Positions 47,632-59,329 are shown, counted from the stretch's first letter. The stretch is DNA of 64,000 nt from Astropecten irregularis (GCA_963971285.1 OZ020246.1:10957217-11021216); one strand, 5' to 3'. Made by a program: numbers and translations. The notes: generated by a model not told the origin, from the letters alone.

Positions 47632-48539
47632 GATATAAGTTTGTCAGTGTGACCAATTTGATTGGATAGTAAAGTTTAGTGCTCATTTGCATAATACAGG
47701 CCGGAAGCAGGTCTGGCCAAGTGGCGGACGTTATAGAAATCACTTTCGGGACTCGATTATTTTCTGTTGTAACAGCTATAACTTTATAAGCTGCTGGGTT
47801 TAACATTACATTCGACTTAAGTATTGATTTCATTTCATGAATTCAGCTAACATTGTGTGTGACTTTGGGAAGTGGAAGGGGTGATGTAAATTCGCTTAAC
47901 ATTATTGGAATAAGAATGGAGCCAAGATAAACTTAAATTTTGGATTTATGATTTTAAAACTACTAGTAAACATCAATACGGTTTATCGTGGTATGAAGGG
48001 GGTAAATTGGACCAAGTGTTGGAATCCGATTGACACATGGTTTCAGAATACTGTAAATGGGTGTTGATCGCTCGAGGGATAAGAAAAATACACACAATTT
48101 TCGGGTTTCGGTTTCGACGCCTATAAAAGGAATTCAACTATTTCAATTTAATCCGTCGTTAACGGATGGTGTATGTAAAAGCAAGTAGATTTCAATTTAG
48201 ACAGAAAGTGAAATTCTTAGTTAAGAAAACCGGGATTAATCATCCCAAGTCGTTTACTATATACTGGGCGAACTAGTTGTGTTAAAAAAAATTATAAAAA
48301 GTTGCAGAAGGGGACAACAGAGGGCGCTGTGCAAAGCAGCTCTCGAGCTGGGCAATAATTATAAATACATGTCATGATGTACAGTCAACAACAGCACATG
48401 TACACACTACGACTGGTATTGCATACTGTATCGTTAAAATCCATGATTATATTCATACAATTAATAAATTATAGACATAATACTACTACGTAATAGTAAT
48501 ACTATTTACACAGCTAAGATTAGTCGCCCACGCATGTTG

Positions 48540-49296
48540 AGGAGCGAGTTCAGCCTACTTCAATTGCTTGATGTAAGTCATGAATGGATCAGGATGTTGT
48601 CAACTTCAATAGTGTTGTAGGCCTAAAAAATACAGGCATGACAGGCATAGACTATAGCCTGCCCCAGTAGTAGGCCCCCTAGTAGGACCTACGTACAAGT
48701 TGTACTAGGCTAATTCATGGAGGTAGGAAACCTCCATTGGTACTGGTAGTATGATGAGTATGACCGGACCATGTGTAACAACTAACATTATGGTCTACGT
48801 TAGCTAGGCTAGGCCTTACTTCAATTCATACTTATTAAGGCGTTCCTGGACATTAGTTCACTCTGGTTAGCTGGTATAAAGTGGTAGTACCCAGACCCAA
48901 CACTACAGATGAAGAGTCGTATTTTGGTTTACTGTAGAACTACTAGAAGAAGCTCGGTACCACTACCAGCTAACTGGAATTGTCTAATGTCCAGGAACAC
49001 CATGTACAAATTAAAGTAAGCATGCTAAAGGTAGTCAGTAACTGTTGTTATACTACTTTCAAACGATGAGAAGCAGTAGGCCTACCGCGCTGCTTTATGA
49101 ACTAGAAAGCTTCTGTCATTGACCAAACATTTTGTTCTTTCTTCTTATGTTTAATTGGTTACAGGTCAGAGAGATTTAGGTTTGGCTGAAGCGATATTGC
49201 ATCACAAAGAGCCAAAGTCATCCCATCAATTTGATGTTGATATGCTGGAGTTAAACTAAACCGTCGTGTTTCTCAGCTCCCCTCCCAGCAAAAGGA
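48540..49296 (+). promoter_or_regulatory. Probable MCAT 5' region (leader and promoter, not resolved)
   Basis: A good donor (GAT|GTAAGTC at 48573) and a good acceptor (TTACAG at 49164) could define a noncoding 5' exon ending at 48572 and a leader starting at 49165. No TATA box was found. A 157-bp foldback element (48842-48998) would lie in this intron. An AGAGGGCGC core (CTCF-like) sits about 48311-48319. This is inference from splice-like sites only. Confidence 0.35.
48842..48998. mobile_element. 157-bp foldback element upstream of MCAT
   Basis: Outer arms GTTCCTGGACATTAG / CTAATGTCCAGGAAC are perfect; inner arms GGTTAGCTGGT / ACCAGCTAACT and GTGGTAGTACC / GGTACCACTAC continue the pairing, so nearly the whole element folds into one hairpin around a ~45-base loop. 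Confidence 0.85.
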
Positions 49297-49687
49297 ATGC
49301 TTAACAGGATGGTAATCACGGTGGCCGTTCTAACCCAGAGGACATCAAGTCTTCGAGCTGTGCGGTTCCTGTCGATGTCAGTTCACAATGTCTGTACAAA
49401 GTGTACACATGCTTCAAGTAGTTTGAGGAGACCTCGGATTCCGGAACTCATCCCAACCAGGACTCATGGTAAATCAAACTCCATCGCCTTGATGTCATCA
49501 TCAGCATCAGCAGGAGGCAGGATTTACTCTCCACCGCAGTCTGTCTTGACATCAGTGTACTGTCCCAGCAGGTCAAGGAAGCAGACGGGATTGGCGAGCA
49601 GCGTCTGCCTCCCAGGAAGGCATCTTTCATCGGACAGCCAGGATGGAGCGGATGAGATAGAAGATGAAATGACAGAAGCAATTGAAG
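49297..49687 (+). CDS. MCAT: MCAT coding exon 1 (mitochondrial leader)
   Basis: Encodes residues 1-130 plus one base of codon 131. It is rich in Arg, Ser and Thr with few acids until a late acidic patch, as expected for a matrix-targeting presequence followed by a linker. The donor is G|GTGATG; reading on past it gives an unrelated frame to 50037. A plausible 3' splice site at 49164/49165 (TTACAG|G) would give about 130 bp of 5' leader in the same exon. Confidence 0.75.
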
Positions 49688-52600
49688 GTGATGATAGTCA
49701 GATGATGTATGGGATGGGTTCGTACATCATCATCTCTACATTAACTAAGGATGATTCTGTCGCAACCCTGCCTTTTGTTGTTATCACACATGTCCACGTG
49801 TCACATGTGTCTCCCTGCAACTTGCTGCTCCATATTGAGAAGCAAAGTGAATACCTTGACAAGCACAATCTTGCCCCGTTCACACTGAATCCTGCAAGGA
49901 GGATTAAAGAAGGATCAATGCCAAGCGTGAATGCATGCACAATGCAAATGCTCTCTGGTCACCAAAGAACAAACAATGAGTGGAATATTTGTTTCAGAGA
50001 CAATGATGTCACATTGTCACCCTTTTTTCTTGCATAGACAAGTTTTGGATATGTATACCAGTGTAGTAACCTGATGGTTTCAGGTTAGATGTAAGCAGGT
50101 TTCAAAAGTGATGAATTTACATAATCTTATATCATCTCCATTTTTGTAACAGTAACCGATAGGCAAGATTTTCAAGAGGCCAAGTCGAGAGCAACACAGC
50201 AGTTCCAAAACATGCACCAAATGCTGGAGGATGCTCAAGTGCAAGCGCCGACCAAAGACTTTGACTTTGCAGATGTTCCTCAGAGCGTCAGGAAGCAACA
50301 GCAGCTACGGGGTAGTCACAGACCAAGGCTGGATCCGAGGGAGATGTCCATCTTTCTCTTCCCTGGTCAAGGTGATGAAACTAAAAAACTATATTATCAT
50401 GTACCCTAACCCTCTACACTTCAAGCCTAAAATTTGATGGAGGCCACGGAGACCCTGGCCTTCGTTGCCCTGGTTCTTCGTTTTGGTGCCCCCTTCAAAT
50501 GTTTCCATAGGCAATGGAAAAGTGGGTCTATGGCAGTAAAGCATCGATGTGCAAACCCTGTACACCACAATACATCTAATTTACCATCACAATTCTCACT
50601 ACATGAATACTAATCATAACCCAAACATTGGTTTCTTTTTTGTATGATCAGGAAGTCAATACGTAGGCATGGGACGCGGCCTCCTGAAGTACCCTCACGC
50701 CAAGGAGATGTTCATGGTGGCCTCGGAAATCCTCGGCTACGATCTCCTGGATCTGTGCTTGAACGGATCCCAGGAGGAACTGAACAAGACTCGGCACAGT
50801 CAACCGGCAGTCCTGGTCTGCTCCCTGGCGGCTGTGGAAAAGCTCCGAGAGGAACAGCCAAAGGTATGATTACTTCTGTATCCTAGACAGCAAACATGTG
50901 TCTTTGAGAAAGGTTTGATTGATTACTGGAGCTGAAATCAGATCAGGGGGGTTGATTTCACCAAACTCTTTAGTAATTTACTATCAATCGTAGGACTTTT
51001 GATGCATTGAAGCCCTACGTGGGATAGGCCCCCTGCGATGGGTTATCCTTTGTAACTCGAGTTACGATCGATCGCAGGGCTTCGTGAAATCGACACCTGG
51101 CCTGTATTCAGCAGCAATGTATGATACTACCTTTAAAAGAACATGGGCCATTGAAATGTCAGGCAAAACCTACATCGGTCAAACCTTAAATCTTGAAAAT
51201 TACATTCAATATTTGAGAATGCACAAATACATTTCAGTACAAGTAGTGGGTACTGCGTGATTTTAATCATTGCATTGTACAATTCATTAAACCTGAAACA
51301 AATCTAAATGATTAAGAAATAATTTCAAGATTATGCTAAGTCTAAAGACACTGTACATGTATTCTTTTGCTGTTTAGGCTGTTGAGAATTGTGTCTCTGC
51401 TGCGGGCTTCAGTGTTGGGGAGATTTCAGCGTTGGTCTTCTCTGGCGCCCTCTCGTTTGAAGATGGTAAGTTTTAAACATTTTGTGGCAAAACTATTTGA
51501 AGCCTACATTAATTTCTTCTGCCGTTTGATAATATACTTGGACTTGGCCCTGTAAATTAAAACATGTACAGGAGTCGATTTCACCAAATCCATCGTAACT
51601 TACTACATGTATCAATAGTAGGACTTATGATGCATTGCAGCCATACACAGGATACGATGGGTTATCCTTCGTAACTCAAGTTACGATTGATCGTAGGGCT
51701 TCGTGAAATCGACCCTTGGTCATAGATTAACAATATTATCATTAGAAGTACGTACGTCATTATAGATGTGTACGTAAATACGTTTCCAGCCAACATCGTG
51801 AGCCACTGAATAATGTATCTTCTACTGACTACATCCACAATGAACAATCTCTTTTCTAGTACGAATAACATTACCGGTATTTTTTCATCCCTCAGCCGTA
51901 CAGCTGATCAAAGTCCGTGCCAAGACGATGCAAGAGGCATCCGATCAGGCTCCCAGTGGCATGTTAACGGTAATTGGTCGTCCGGGGGCCCAGTTCAAGC
52001 TCATGTGTCGTGAGGCAATGGATGCCTGCATTCTGAACGGCGTCAAGGAGCCCGTATGTACCATAGCATCTCACCTGTTTCCAGAGGCAAAGGTCGTGGC
52101 TGGACACACAAAGGTGAGTTGTGGTCTTTCTCTCTATTATAACCCACTTGCATGTACCACGTGGCATTCTGCAAATCATGCAATGCGGCAGCATTCTCCT
52201 GATGACGGCCAGAGTATACTGGCCAAAACGTTGAGTTAACCGGCTCTTTTCAGAGCCACACAACTTTTTATGAAAAAGTATACTCACTATACTGTATCTT
52301 ATCACTCGTGGTGTTACAGCAAAATCAATTATCTTATGTACTTCCAACATTTGTAGCCTTAAATCTTACTTACACCACAGTGTGGTTTGCTTGGTAATGC
52401 GTGGTTCATGATCCAGTTCCCCTTGTGGAGACTGTGGTAATGTGTGGTAAGCAGCTCCTGACTTGTGTGGCAGGTGCAGAGAGTTTGGGAGTTAACATTG
52501 CAGTATTTATACATGTACGTGGACCCTGTCAATGCAAAATGCTAATTAATACACACAGTTAACATGAACTCAAGTACACATCCACATCATACATCAATAC

Positions 52601-53160
52601 AATATTCTCTTGAACATAAATTATACTTCCTCAGGTTTAAATAGTTCTTATGACATTTTGAAAACCAAATAATGAGAGTGAACGCTCTCTATAAAACAAA
52701 ACACATAACATGACAGATTTCGATATCTTTTTTTTTTTCCTCCGACGTTTTGGTATGTTTACAGGCGCTGGATTACATCCAGAAAATGTCACGCCATTAC
52801 ACCTTGCGTTTAGCCGCACGAGTCGCCGTCAGCGGTGCCTTCCACTCGCCCCTCATGGCGTCGGCCACGCAGCCCTTCTACGCAGCCATCGACAGCGCGC
52901 CCATGGAGGAACCGGCCATTGCCATTCACGCTAACGTCAACGGCAAGCGATACCGGTCGCCCAAGCACATACGCTCCCTCCTGAAGCGCCACTTGCTGGA
53001 GCCCATCCACTGGGAGCAGACCATGCATGAGATGTACCAGCGTGGCAAGGGAGAGGCCTTCCCTAAGACCTTTGAGGTTGGGCCGGGCAACCAGCTCGGT
53101 GGCTTCTTAAGGAGGAACAATCTCAAAGCCTACCACTCCTACTCAAAAGTTGAAGTTTAA
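49297..53160 (+). CDS. MCAT: Malonyl-CoA:ACP transacylase, mitochondrial (six coding exons)
   Basis: Coding exons are 49297-49687, 50153-50371, 50652-50863, 51378-51465, 51896-52113 and 52765-53160. All introns are GT-AG; the phases join to one 507-residue frame ending in TAA. The enzyme moves malonyl groups from CoA to mitochondrial acyl carrier protein for type II fatty acid synthesis, which feeds lipoate formation. Visible landmarks: an Arg/Ser-rich leader with few acidic residues (about 1-110), an acidic stretch (about 111-130), FPGQGSQ at about 200-206 (oxyanion-side Gln), GFSVGE at 284-289 with nucleophile Ser286, Arg311 in KVRA (expected malonyl-carboxylate ligand), GAFH with catalytic His403, ANVNG at 432-436 and EVGPG at 480-484. 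From FPGQG to the end it follows the human protein as I recall it, without large gaps. The N-terminal part is about 130 residues longer than in human MCAT (390 aa), so the start at 49297 is less certain than the core; Met27 or Met67 are alternatives. Introns 2-5 hold dispersed repeats. Confidence 0.95.
50153..50371 (+). CDS. MCAT: MCAT coding exon 2
   Basis: Phase 1 in, phase 1 out. Encodes residues 131-204: a Gln/Lys-rich, probably helical linker and then the first core strand, ending inside the FPGQG motif (codon 204 is split across the junction). Confidence 0.9.
50430..50535. repeat. Dispersed repeat in MCAT intron 2
   Basis: ATGGAGGCCACGGAGACC, GCCTTCGTTGCCCTGGTTCT and CCTTCAAATGTTTCCATAG match 59333-59460. 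Confidence 0.8.
50652..50863 (+). CDS. MCAT: MCAT coding exon 3
   Basis: Begins right after ATGATCAG and completes FPGQGSQYVGMGRGLL. Encodes residues 204-274, including the SQPA and SLAAVEKL segments typical of the transacylase fold. The donor is AAG|GTATGA, phase 0. Confidence 0.95.
50949..51097. mobile_element. MITE in MCAT intron 3 (GTCGATTTCAC family)
   Basis: Inverted ends GTTGATTTCACCAAACTC and GGGCTTCGTGAAATCGACAC. Inner CGATGGGTTATCCTT and AACTCGAGTTACGAT match the copies at 51573-51715 and about 60113-60244. Confidence 0.8.
51112..51137. mobile_element. Solo MITE end in MCAT intron 3
   Basis: GTATGATACTACCTTTAAAA is one terminal repeat of the MITE family seen at 29317-29654; no partner end was found nearby. 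Confidence 0.55.
51378..51465 (+). CDS. MCAT: MCAT coding exon 4 (nucleophile elbow)
   Basis: A short 88-bp exon encoding residues 275-303 plus one base of 304. It carries the nucleophile elbow GFSVGE with Ser286, the animal mitochondrial variant of the GHSxGE motif of bacterial FabD. Acceptor GTTTAG, donor G|GTAAGT. Confidence 0.95.
51573..51715. mobile_element. MITE in MCAT intron 4 (GTCGATTTCAC family)
   Basis: Inverted ends GAGTCGATTTCACCAAATC and GGGCTTCGTGAAATCGACCC, the interior as in 50949-51097. Two copies lie in adjacent introns in the same orientation. Confidence 0.85.
51896..52113 (+). CDS. MCAT: MCAT coding exon 5
   Basis: Encodes residues 304-376, with KVRAKTMQEAS (Arg311) and SGMLTVIGRP, which match the human segment between the two catalytic residues. 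Acceptor CCTCAG, donor AAG|GTGAGT. Confidence 0.95.
52190..52275 (+). mobile_element. Retroelement-like fragment with histone-type stem-loop in MCAT intron 5
   Basis: CTGATGA (52199-52205), a perfect 6-bp stem GGCCAG/CTGGCC (52207-52212, 52219-52224), AAAAC, then GGCTCTTTTCAGAGCC (52242-52257) followed by ACACAAC. The last hairpin matches the 3' stem-loop of replication-dependent histone mRNAs exactly. The first part resembles a hammerhead core (CTGATGA - stem II - GAAA) with one off-consensus base. The host element family is not identified. Confidence 0.5.
52376..52497. repeat. Dispersed repeat in MCAT intron 5
   Basis: GTGTGGTTTG, GGTTCATGATCCAGTTCCCC and TGTGGTAATGTGTGGTAAGC match 59570-59680. 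Confidence 0.8.
52765..53160 (+). CDS. MCAT: MCAT coding exon 6 (catalytic His and C-terminus)
   Basis: Terminal coding exon, residues 377-507. Holds VSGAFH (His403), the ferredoxin-like subdomain, HWEQTMHEMY, and EVGPGNQLGGFL near the end. The first bases follow TTTACAG; the stop is TAA at 53158-53160. It is noticeably more GC-rich than the surrounding DNA. Confidence 0.95.
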   Translation, partial: ALDYIQKMSRHYTLRLAARVAVSGAFHSPLMASATQPFYAAIDSAPMEEPAIAIHANVNGKRYRSPKHIRSLLKRHLLEPIHWEQTMHEMYQRGKGEAFPKTFEVGPGNQLGGFLRRNNLKAYHSYSKVEV

Positions 53161-53442
53161 AGAAAACTGTCTTGTTAACTTCCAGAAGTGAGCTTTTTAT
53201 GTTTAATTGCAGCTTTCCATATAAGACCTCATTACCTTATTATTTGACCTCTTGCACGAGTTAAAAATGGTTAAACTTTTCATAACGCACCTGACAGATG
53301 CCTCTTTATTACAGAGGTGTCTCAAACTGTGAATATTTATTACGTTGTATGATATTGTTCCCGCCAGCTGTTGTGTACATATACATATTAATCTGTAGGA
53401 TTTGTTTTTTTTAACTGACAATATAAGACATTGCCAAAATAG

Positions 53443-53514
53443 AGCTTTACGGCTCAGTAAGTAGAGTGCTTGTATTGTACAACGTAGGTTACAGGTTCAA
53501 ATCCAACTTGAAAT
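53443..53514 (+). mobile_element. tRNA-like SINE head downstream of MCAT
   Basis: A-box CGGCTCAGTAAGTAGAGTGC and B-box GGTTCAAATCC (53494-53504) are at tRNA-like spacing. The acceptor stem does not pair, so it is not a working tRNA. Confidence 0.5.
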
Positions 53515-53837
53515 CTTTGTTTATATTTTGCCAGACATCGTAACAAGTGTGACTGTAAAAGATGCATGTATATATGTATTATATATATCAAGAAATGATG
53601 CTTTGAATACGTGTATTTGTAACCGCCTACCCTCAAGTTGCCTCGACCATTAACTTTAATACTTGTATGTACAAGTACATTTAATTAAAATAAGAAAAAT
53701 ACTTGATAAAATTGTGTAATACTAATGCACCAACTCCATCGATTAGTGTGTTACATGTGAAGGCGCAGAATTACCCAAAGCATAAATTATACAAAAAGGA
53801 TTTCAAATGACTTTCAAACCTTTCTAGAGAGTCAACA

Positions 53838-54030
53838 AATAACCACAAGGGAAACTGACTGAATTTTGAAGTCATTGAAAAGTGAGCAAAGAAAAATTGA
53901 CTGGATTCGGATTTCTTTTGAAAATCGATTCAACAATGTAGGTGCTGCATTTGAGAAATATATATCAAATGCTTGGAGTTGGGAGGGCCTGAAGCGTTTC
54001 GATCCTAGCAGGATCTTTCTCAAAGGCTAA
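53838..54030 (-). repeat. Dispersed repeat with GATCCTGCTAGGATCGAAACG
   Basis: AACCACAAGGGAAACTGACT (also at 45380) and, on the minus strand, AGCCTTTGAGAAAGATCCTG followed by CTAGGATCGAAACGC. The second part recurs at 54720-54776 (minus) and 61001-61058 (plus). Confidence 0.7.
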
Positions 54031-54719
54031 AAAAAAGTACAGTGTAGTTCTAAAAATAAAATAGTACTCTCAACGGATTTTCTTGCCCACCTGCAAATTG
54101 AAGCACCTTAACCCTGATGAAGTGACACCCTGATGTTTAGATTTAATAAGTGGACTTTGTGCAGATGGTAGATTTTCAGCTTTTGTAGAGTCTTACTGAC
54201 AATAAGTAAACACTCCATTTCTCCTGTACAAAGGAGAAAGATACTACTAGAAGTGCATTCTCAATTCCAGCTATTGGTCCTTGTATTACACTCATAGCAA
54301 TACTGAGATGTTTATGATCATTATGTCACTACTTGCCTGTGACTAGTATCACAGAATGAATGGAAAGTCTCTGTACATTAAAATAAATACATATGATTAT
54401 CCAGGCAAGAAAAATCTCTGGAATTATGTCTGGTTTCTATTATATCATTGTAGATCTCATATTTAACTATTACATCTCATTCAGGGTTTTTTTTTTCAGT
54501 CCTGCTTCATGGCATGTTTGTCCGTTTGAATTCAACTCTGATGATTTCGTGAATTCACTTGGTAATTGAAATATATTGGTAGAGTTTTGTTATTTACTCA
54601 TGGGTGGCTTGGTTATCCAGTGCTGCAGATTCAATGTTATAAGATTTGTCAATACAAGTAATGAACTGCTGCAAACTGCTCATCAACCAAAATACGGACC
54701 TGAAATACACAAAATTCGT

Positions 54720-54776
54720 GGAGTTAGGAGGGCCTGATGTTTCTATCCTAGCAGTATCTTTCTCAAAGGCTAGAAG
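54720..54776 (-). repeat. Second copy of the GATCCTGCTAGGATC repeat
   Basis: On the minus strand AGCCTTTGAGAAAGATACTG, then CTAGGATAGAAAC and CAGGCCCTCCTAACTCC. More diverged than the copy at 53981-54028. Confidence 0.6.
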
Positions 54777-57700
54777 ACAAGAACATGAAGAAGTAAAGAT
54801 GCACATTAATGGATGCGAGGAGCAGAACAAAAGATTACAAACGGAGTCCCAAACCGGTCCAACTGGAAAGAATTCTGCTGTTTTGGAGACAAACACGACA
54901 CCACACTCAGAAACAGAATAATCAGCTCAATCTCAGACACATTTTTAGGGAATCAACTGGAATCCTTTATTTCAATTTTTGGCAAAAAAACTTATCAAAG
55001 GGGTTTGTATGCTGAGAGTACTATACCAGTAATTCAATCTTTTTTTTCTTCTTTTAATAATTTTTTTTTTTACATACACTTAAAATAAGCCAACAACGAA
55101 ATACAACTGAAATATAAGTTTGGGTTTTACATGCAATGCAATAAAATACTTTTTTTTGTTCTTTTCTTTTTCTCCTTTTAATTTTTTTTGTTTTTATATA
55201 AACTTTTTTTACAGTCCAAATCAAAATAAAATATATAATAAAAATGACAAATTTCACAACATTGATTTATTTGATCTGTTTGTTAAGTTTTGAAACTTGC
55301 AACGCATATATCAATATGCTTTTATAGTGTGAAATCTTCACTGCATAACCATTTTGTTTTTAATGCACAGTATATTTTTCCCATCAATTATTAGTATGCA
55401 AAATGTTTGGAGCAAGACCTGTTAGGAAGATGTGGCCTGTGGCATTTGATTTTAATTAAAGATTTATCTTAAAAACAAATTTTAAAAAATCCCCCCAACA
55501 AAAAAAAACAAAAACAAACTAAAATCACTTTGTCTGGCACCTGGACTTCATTTGGTCACAAATTAATGTGCAGGGTTATAGGGGCCTGTGTGTAATTAAT
55601 TCCATTAAACTTGGTTAACTGATTTGATTAATCTTCATAATAATCACCAGCAATCTTTGTCCTACAACAACATAAGTGGGGAAAGGGGATGGAATAGAAA
55701 TTCCAAGAGCACCAGACTACTGTATATATATACAATGGTTAAGATTTCACGCATACAAACTGAACTTACTTGCCAAAGATTTCTTCAATAAGAGTCTTTT
55801 TAAGCAACGGGTCCCCAGTGATGAACAATCAGAAATTATCTATGAAAGTCCAAAAATAATGTACTGGATTAATTTAAATTGCCCTAAAATGGAAACAAGA
55901 GTTCCATTCCCACTCCCACTCAAACTAGCATAATTATCAATCCAGCCATTTGATTAAATTTACAATGAAAATCAACTTACAAAAACAGAATGTATTGTAA
56001 AAATTGTCTGGGGTTTACATTTCAATGTGTCTTTCATCGATATTATTCCCTAAAAAAAAAAAAAAAAACGTGGAAGATAGTAACATTATATCGGTAGATT
56101 TGTTAAAAGTTTCACATTATGTGCGTACACTAGCCATATACCAATGCTTCTTTGATACAGTTAGTACCTTGATACACAATCAGCTTCTAGTGTAAGTGTT
56201 TTGATGTAAGTATTACATAGCACTAAATGTGGCCTCTATTTTATACTGATTGTACTTGTGTAGCTTTCTTTAACTCCTGATCCATTAAACTTCTACAAAA
56301 AATGGCACGACCAATTCAATGGCCTTTTGCGGGGACAAAAAAACACATCCCCTTCTTTCATCTCGCTTGTAAAATCTGGAAAGCATCTCAAAATATTTCA
56401 TCAGGAAACAAAAATAATAATAGTAGTAGTGGTATTCACATATTTATATTAATTACCGTATTAACTATGTATAATAATTTACACAAGCGTCATGTTAAGG
56501 AACTGTATTATGTACATTTTTTGAGCGGAAAACAGAACAGCAAAAAAGCACTAAACGTTTTGTTGCGATAATCATACCCTGCACAATACCAATGTTCATC
56601 TTGATCATTTCTATCTCTCATCTTCCCTCAAAATCGTCTTTTTTTTGCTTTTTTGTTTTTTTTGTGTTTTACTTTTTTAATACCATATGAATGTATGTAC
56701 AGATTTAAGGGGTCTAAAATGTAGTATCCATAGATATGACATTAATAACATATTTGACGTTTGTCAGGAAATAAACAGCAACCTTATTACATATGCAAAT
56801 ATAAACACGTGTTGTTGTATCGTTTCTTTACTGTTAAACGATAATGTAATTTGCCAGTTCTAGCAAATGTGCCGCTCGAGCATAATAAATTGGGTGATAG
56901 AAGACAACAAAAATAGCAGACCTGCTGAATTAAGTTTGGAGTTCCTGGTACTGAGTATCCTACAAAACATTTTATCATTGGTGAAAGTCTTAGCCATGAT
57001 TTTTAAAAAATTATTCACGGCATTTTCCACCAACAACACAAAGCTGAGAAATCAATAATGCCATTGGAGTTTAAGACCCCCGTCGCAAATTTCGGAGTAT
57101 ACATGTATGTGCACTGTACATAATACAAGAATATATAAATATTCACATCATAAATGATACATCATGTTCTATATCTTTTTTTTTTGTCTTCGTTCTTTGA
57201 CGTGCGATGACTTAAAACATCGCACAATTTTTTTTTGAATCACTCGCGTATGCATTATCACACATTATCTCCATTGTTAACATACATACAAACTGCAGAT
57301 GGTTATATTTATAGTAAATACGGCGATGAAATGCAAAAAGTAAACGACATCAAAAAGCCCAAGTATTCAGAGAAATATACATCTCTTCACAAAATATTAC
57401 ATCAGTCTTTAAAAAAAAACACGTTTAAAATCAACACTTTAACAATCAAATGAAAGGAGATTCTTTTGGGATTTTTTATATGTTTTTTGGTGATGGGTAT
57501 ACGCATACATTATATGAGCTGTTGAGAGACAAGTTCTTAACTATAAGGAAATCATCTCTTACTATTCTCTTACTTGCATATCGATATAATCATAAAATGT
57601 ACGAACAATGAATGGCGACTTCTCGCCCAATTAACCACTTCTTAAGTAAATTAAAAAATAAAATAATACTACTAATTTCTAATTGTAATTTAGACTTTGG

Positions 57701-59329
57701 ATTCATTCAGTTGTATATGTGTATTAATCCTACAATATATTGATCCTCTTCACAAAATTATTTTCCCAAACTAGTTTTCCTTTTTTTCCTAAGCCTACTA
57801 AAAAGCCAACATGTCACTAGCTGAATGTTGGATCCAACATGGATCCCACACGTTCACGCAGGATCCTAAAATTCACCATATTTGCCTATGTGTGATGTTA
57901 TCCTAGTTAAGAACTCCGCTCCTAGTTGAGAACTCCTCTAAGTTAAAAATCAGATCGCAAAGTCCTCAATTTGAATCAAAATTCCACTAATACCCCATAT
58001 ATTGTGATTCGTAATTCATTTGAGAGTTGATCACATACAAATTAGCAGTTGAGCTGGTAGAAGACATACTGGTAAAAGCTTCATGACTTAGACATGAGAA
58101 ACTCTTATAGAGCTGTGTTCGCACTGGCATTTTTCATATTTAAAACTTAGAGACAGTGGTTACTTGACCCATTTCAATTCCAGTCCAAAAACAAGTGCAA
58201 ACAGGGGTACAAATTTAGCCTTTCCAATGTAACTGCTAATTAGTGAAATTGCCAAATTTTTAACCAGTGCAAAGTTAGCTTAAGTCAGGAAAGGCAAGCT
58301 TTGTTTCCAATATACATGTAAAGCCCTTCATTAATATTTTTGGTGAGATATCACATTTCAAAACTTTGTAAATTTTTAGAATCCTACTGTTAGCATAACC
58401 AAAACTAATCTAATTTCCATCTTAATAAAACATTGGAAAAAGCACAAGAAAAACTTGTTATGGAAGGTTTTTACGCAAAATATTCTAGTTATAAACCGTA
58501 GTCAATTTACCGCCAATGTATATTATTTTAGAAATGCCCTACTAGCCTACAATTGTCTCATAGCCACTGAGATGTTTTCTTTGTGCTTAATTGTTTTTGT
58601 TTGTTTTGTTTTGCTTTGTTTCGGTACATACTGTTTGACAAGCGGTTAATGTCTCATAAAATCAATTCTTTAAAATATTCAACAACAAAATCACAGCGGA
58701 AAAAAATATAACCTGAATGACTCAACGTACATTAGCCCATGAACAAGAATTCCGAGTCAAATCTTTGGTGATAAACGAAAGCTAACTGGAGGCATCTGCA
58801 AAATTAAAGCGGTGCGCCAGTACGGAACAACTGCCCGACCTGATGAGTGTATGATACACGTACAACAGTGACATATTTTTGAAGATTTATACTTAAAAAT
58901 TCACACACATTTTTCTCAAAACAAAATAGCCTCATTTCAACGGTCAATGAAAAACCAAAAAATATTTTTAAAAAAATCACACAATCACAATGAACAACGA
59001 AAAAGAATGGACACATTAAATGAAAGATGATCATATTTCTTAAATGTGAAGACAGAATGTAATGCAATGTCCTATGACGTTTTTCAAGTGTCCGACATTC
59101 ATAATAGCAAAAATACAAATCAATATAGCACATACGCACTTGCAAACAGTTAATAACATGCAAAGACAAATGACAATGAGTTATGTGTTCAGTTTTACGA
59201 GCCCCGATAAAGGTGTAGTTTTTTTACAAATTCTGTTTTCAGACGTCACAAAAAGTTTATACATGATGTGTGCTTTGCTTAACCCTAACCCACCTGCATA
59301 CATGTACCACAGTTTTGTTCATGGCAAGC
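54777..59329. other. AT-rich DNA with no gene seen
   Basis: Many short frames and poly-A/T runs; none has a recognisable domain, splice pattern or codon bias. Long untranslated sequence of a gene outside the window cannot be excluded. Confidence 0.45.

Larger units (their letters stand above)
53161..54400 (+). other. MCAT 3' UTR region with candidate poly(A) signals
   Basis: AATAAA occurs at 54055-54060 and 54383-54388. The region also contains a tRNA-like sequence (about 53443-53514) and a dispersed repeat (53838-54030), so where the transcript ends is unclear. Confidence 0.35.

Noticed and set aside
47444-47833. 129-codon minus ORF between the divergent promoters
   Set aside because: It spans the inverted-repeat MITE, which makes matching frames on both strands.
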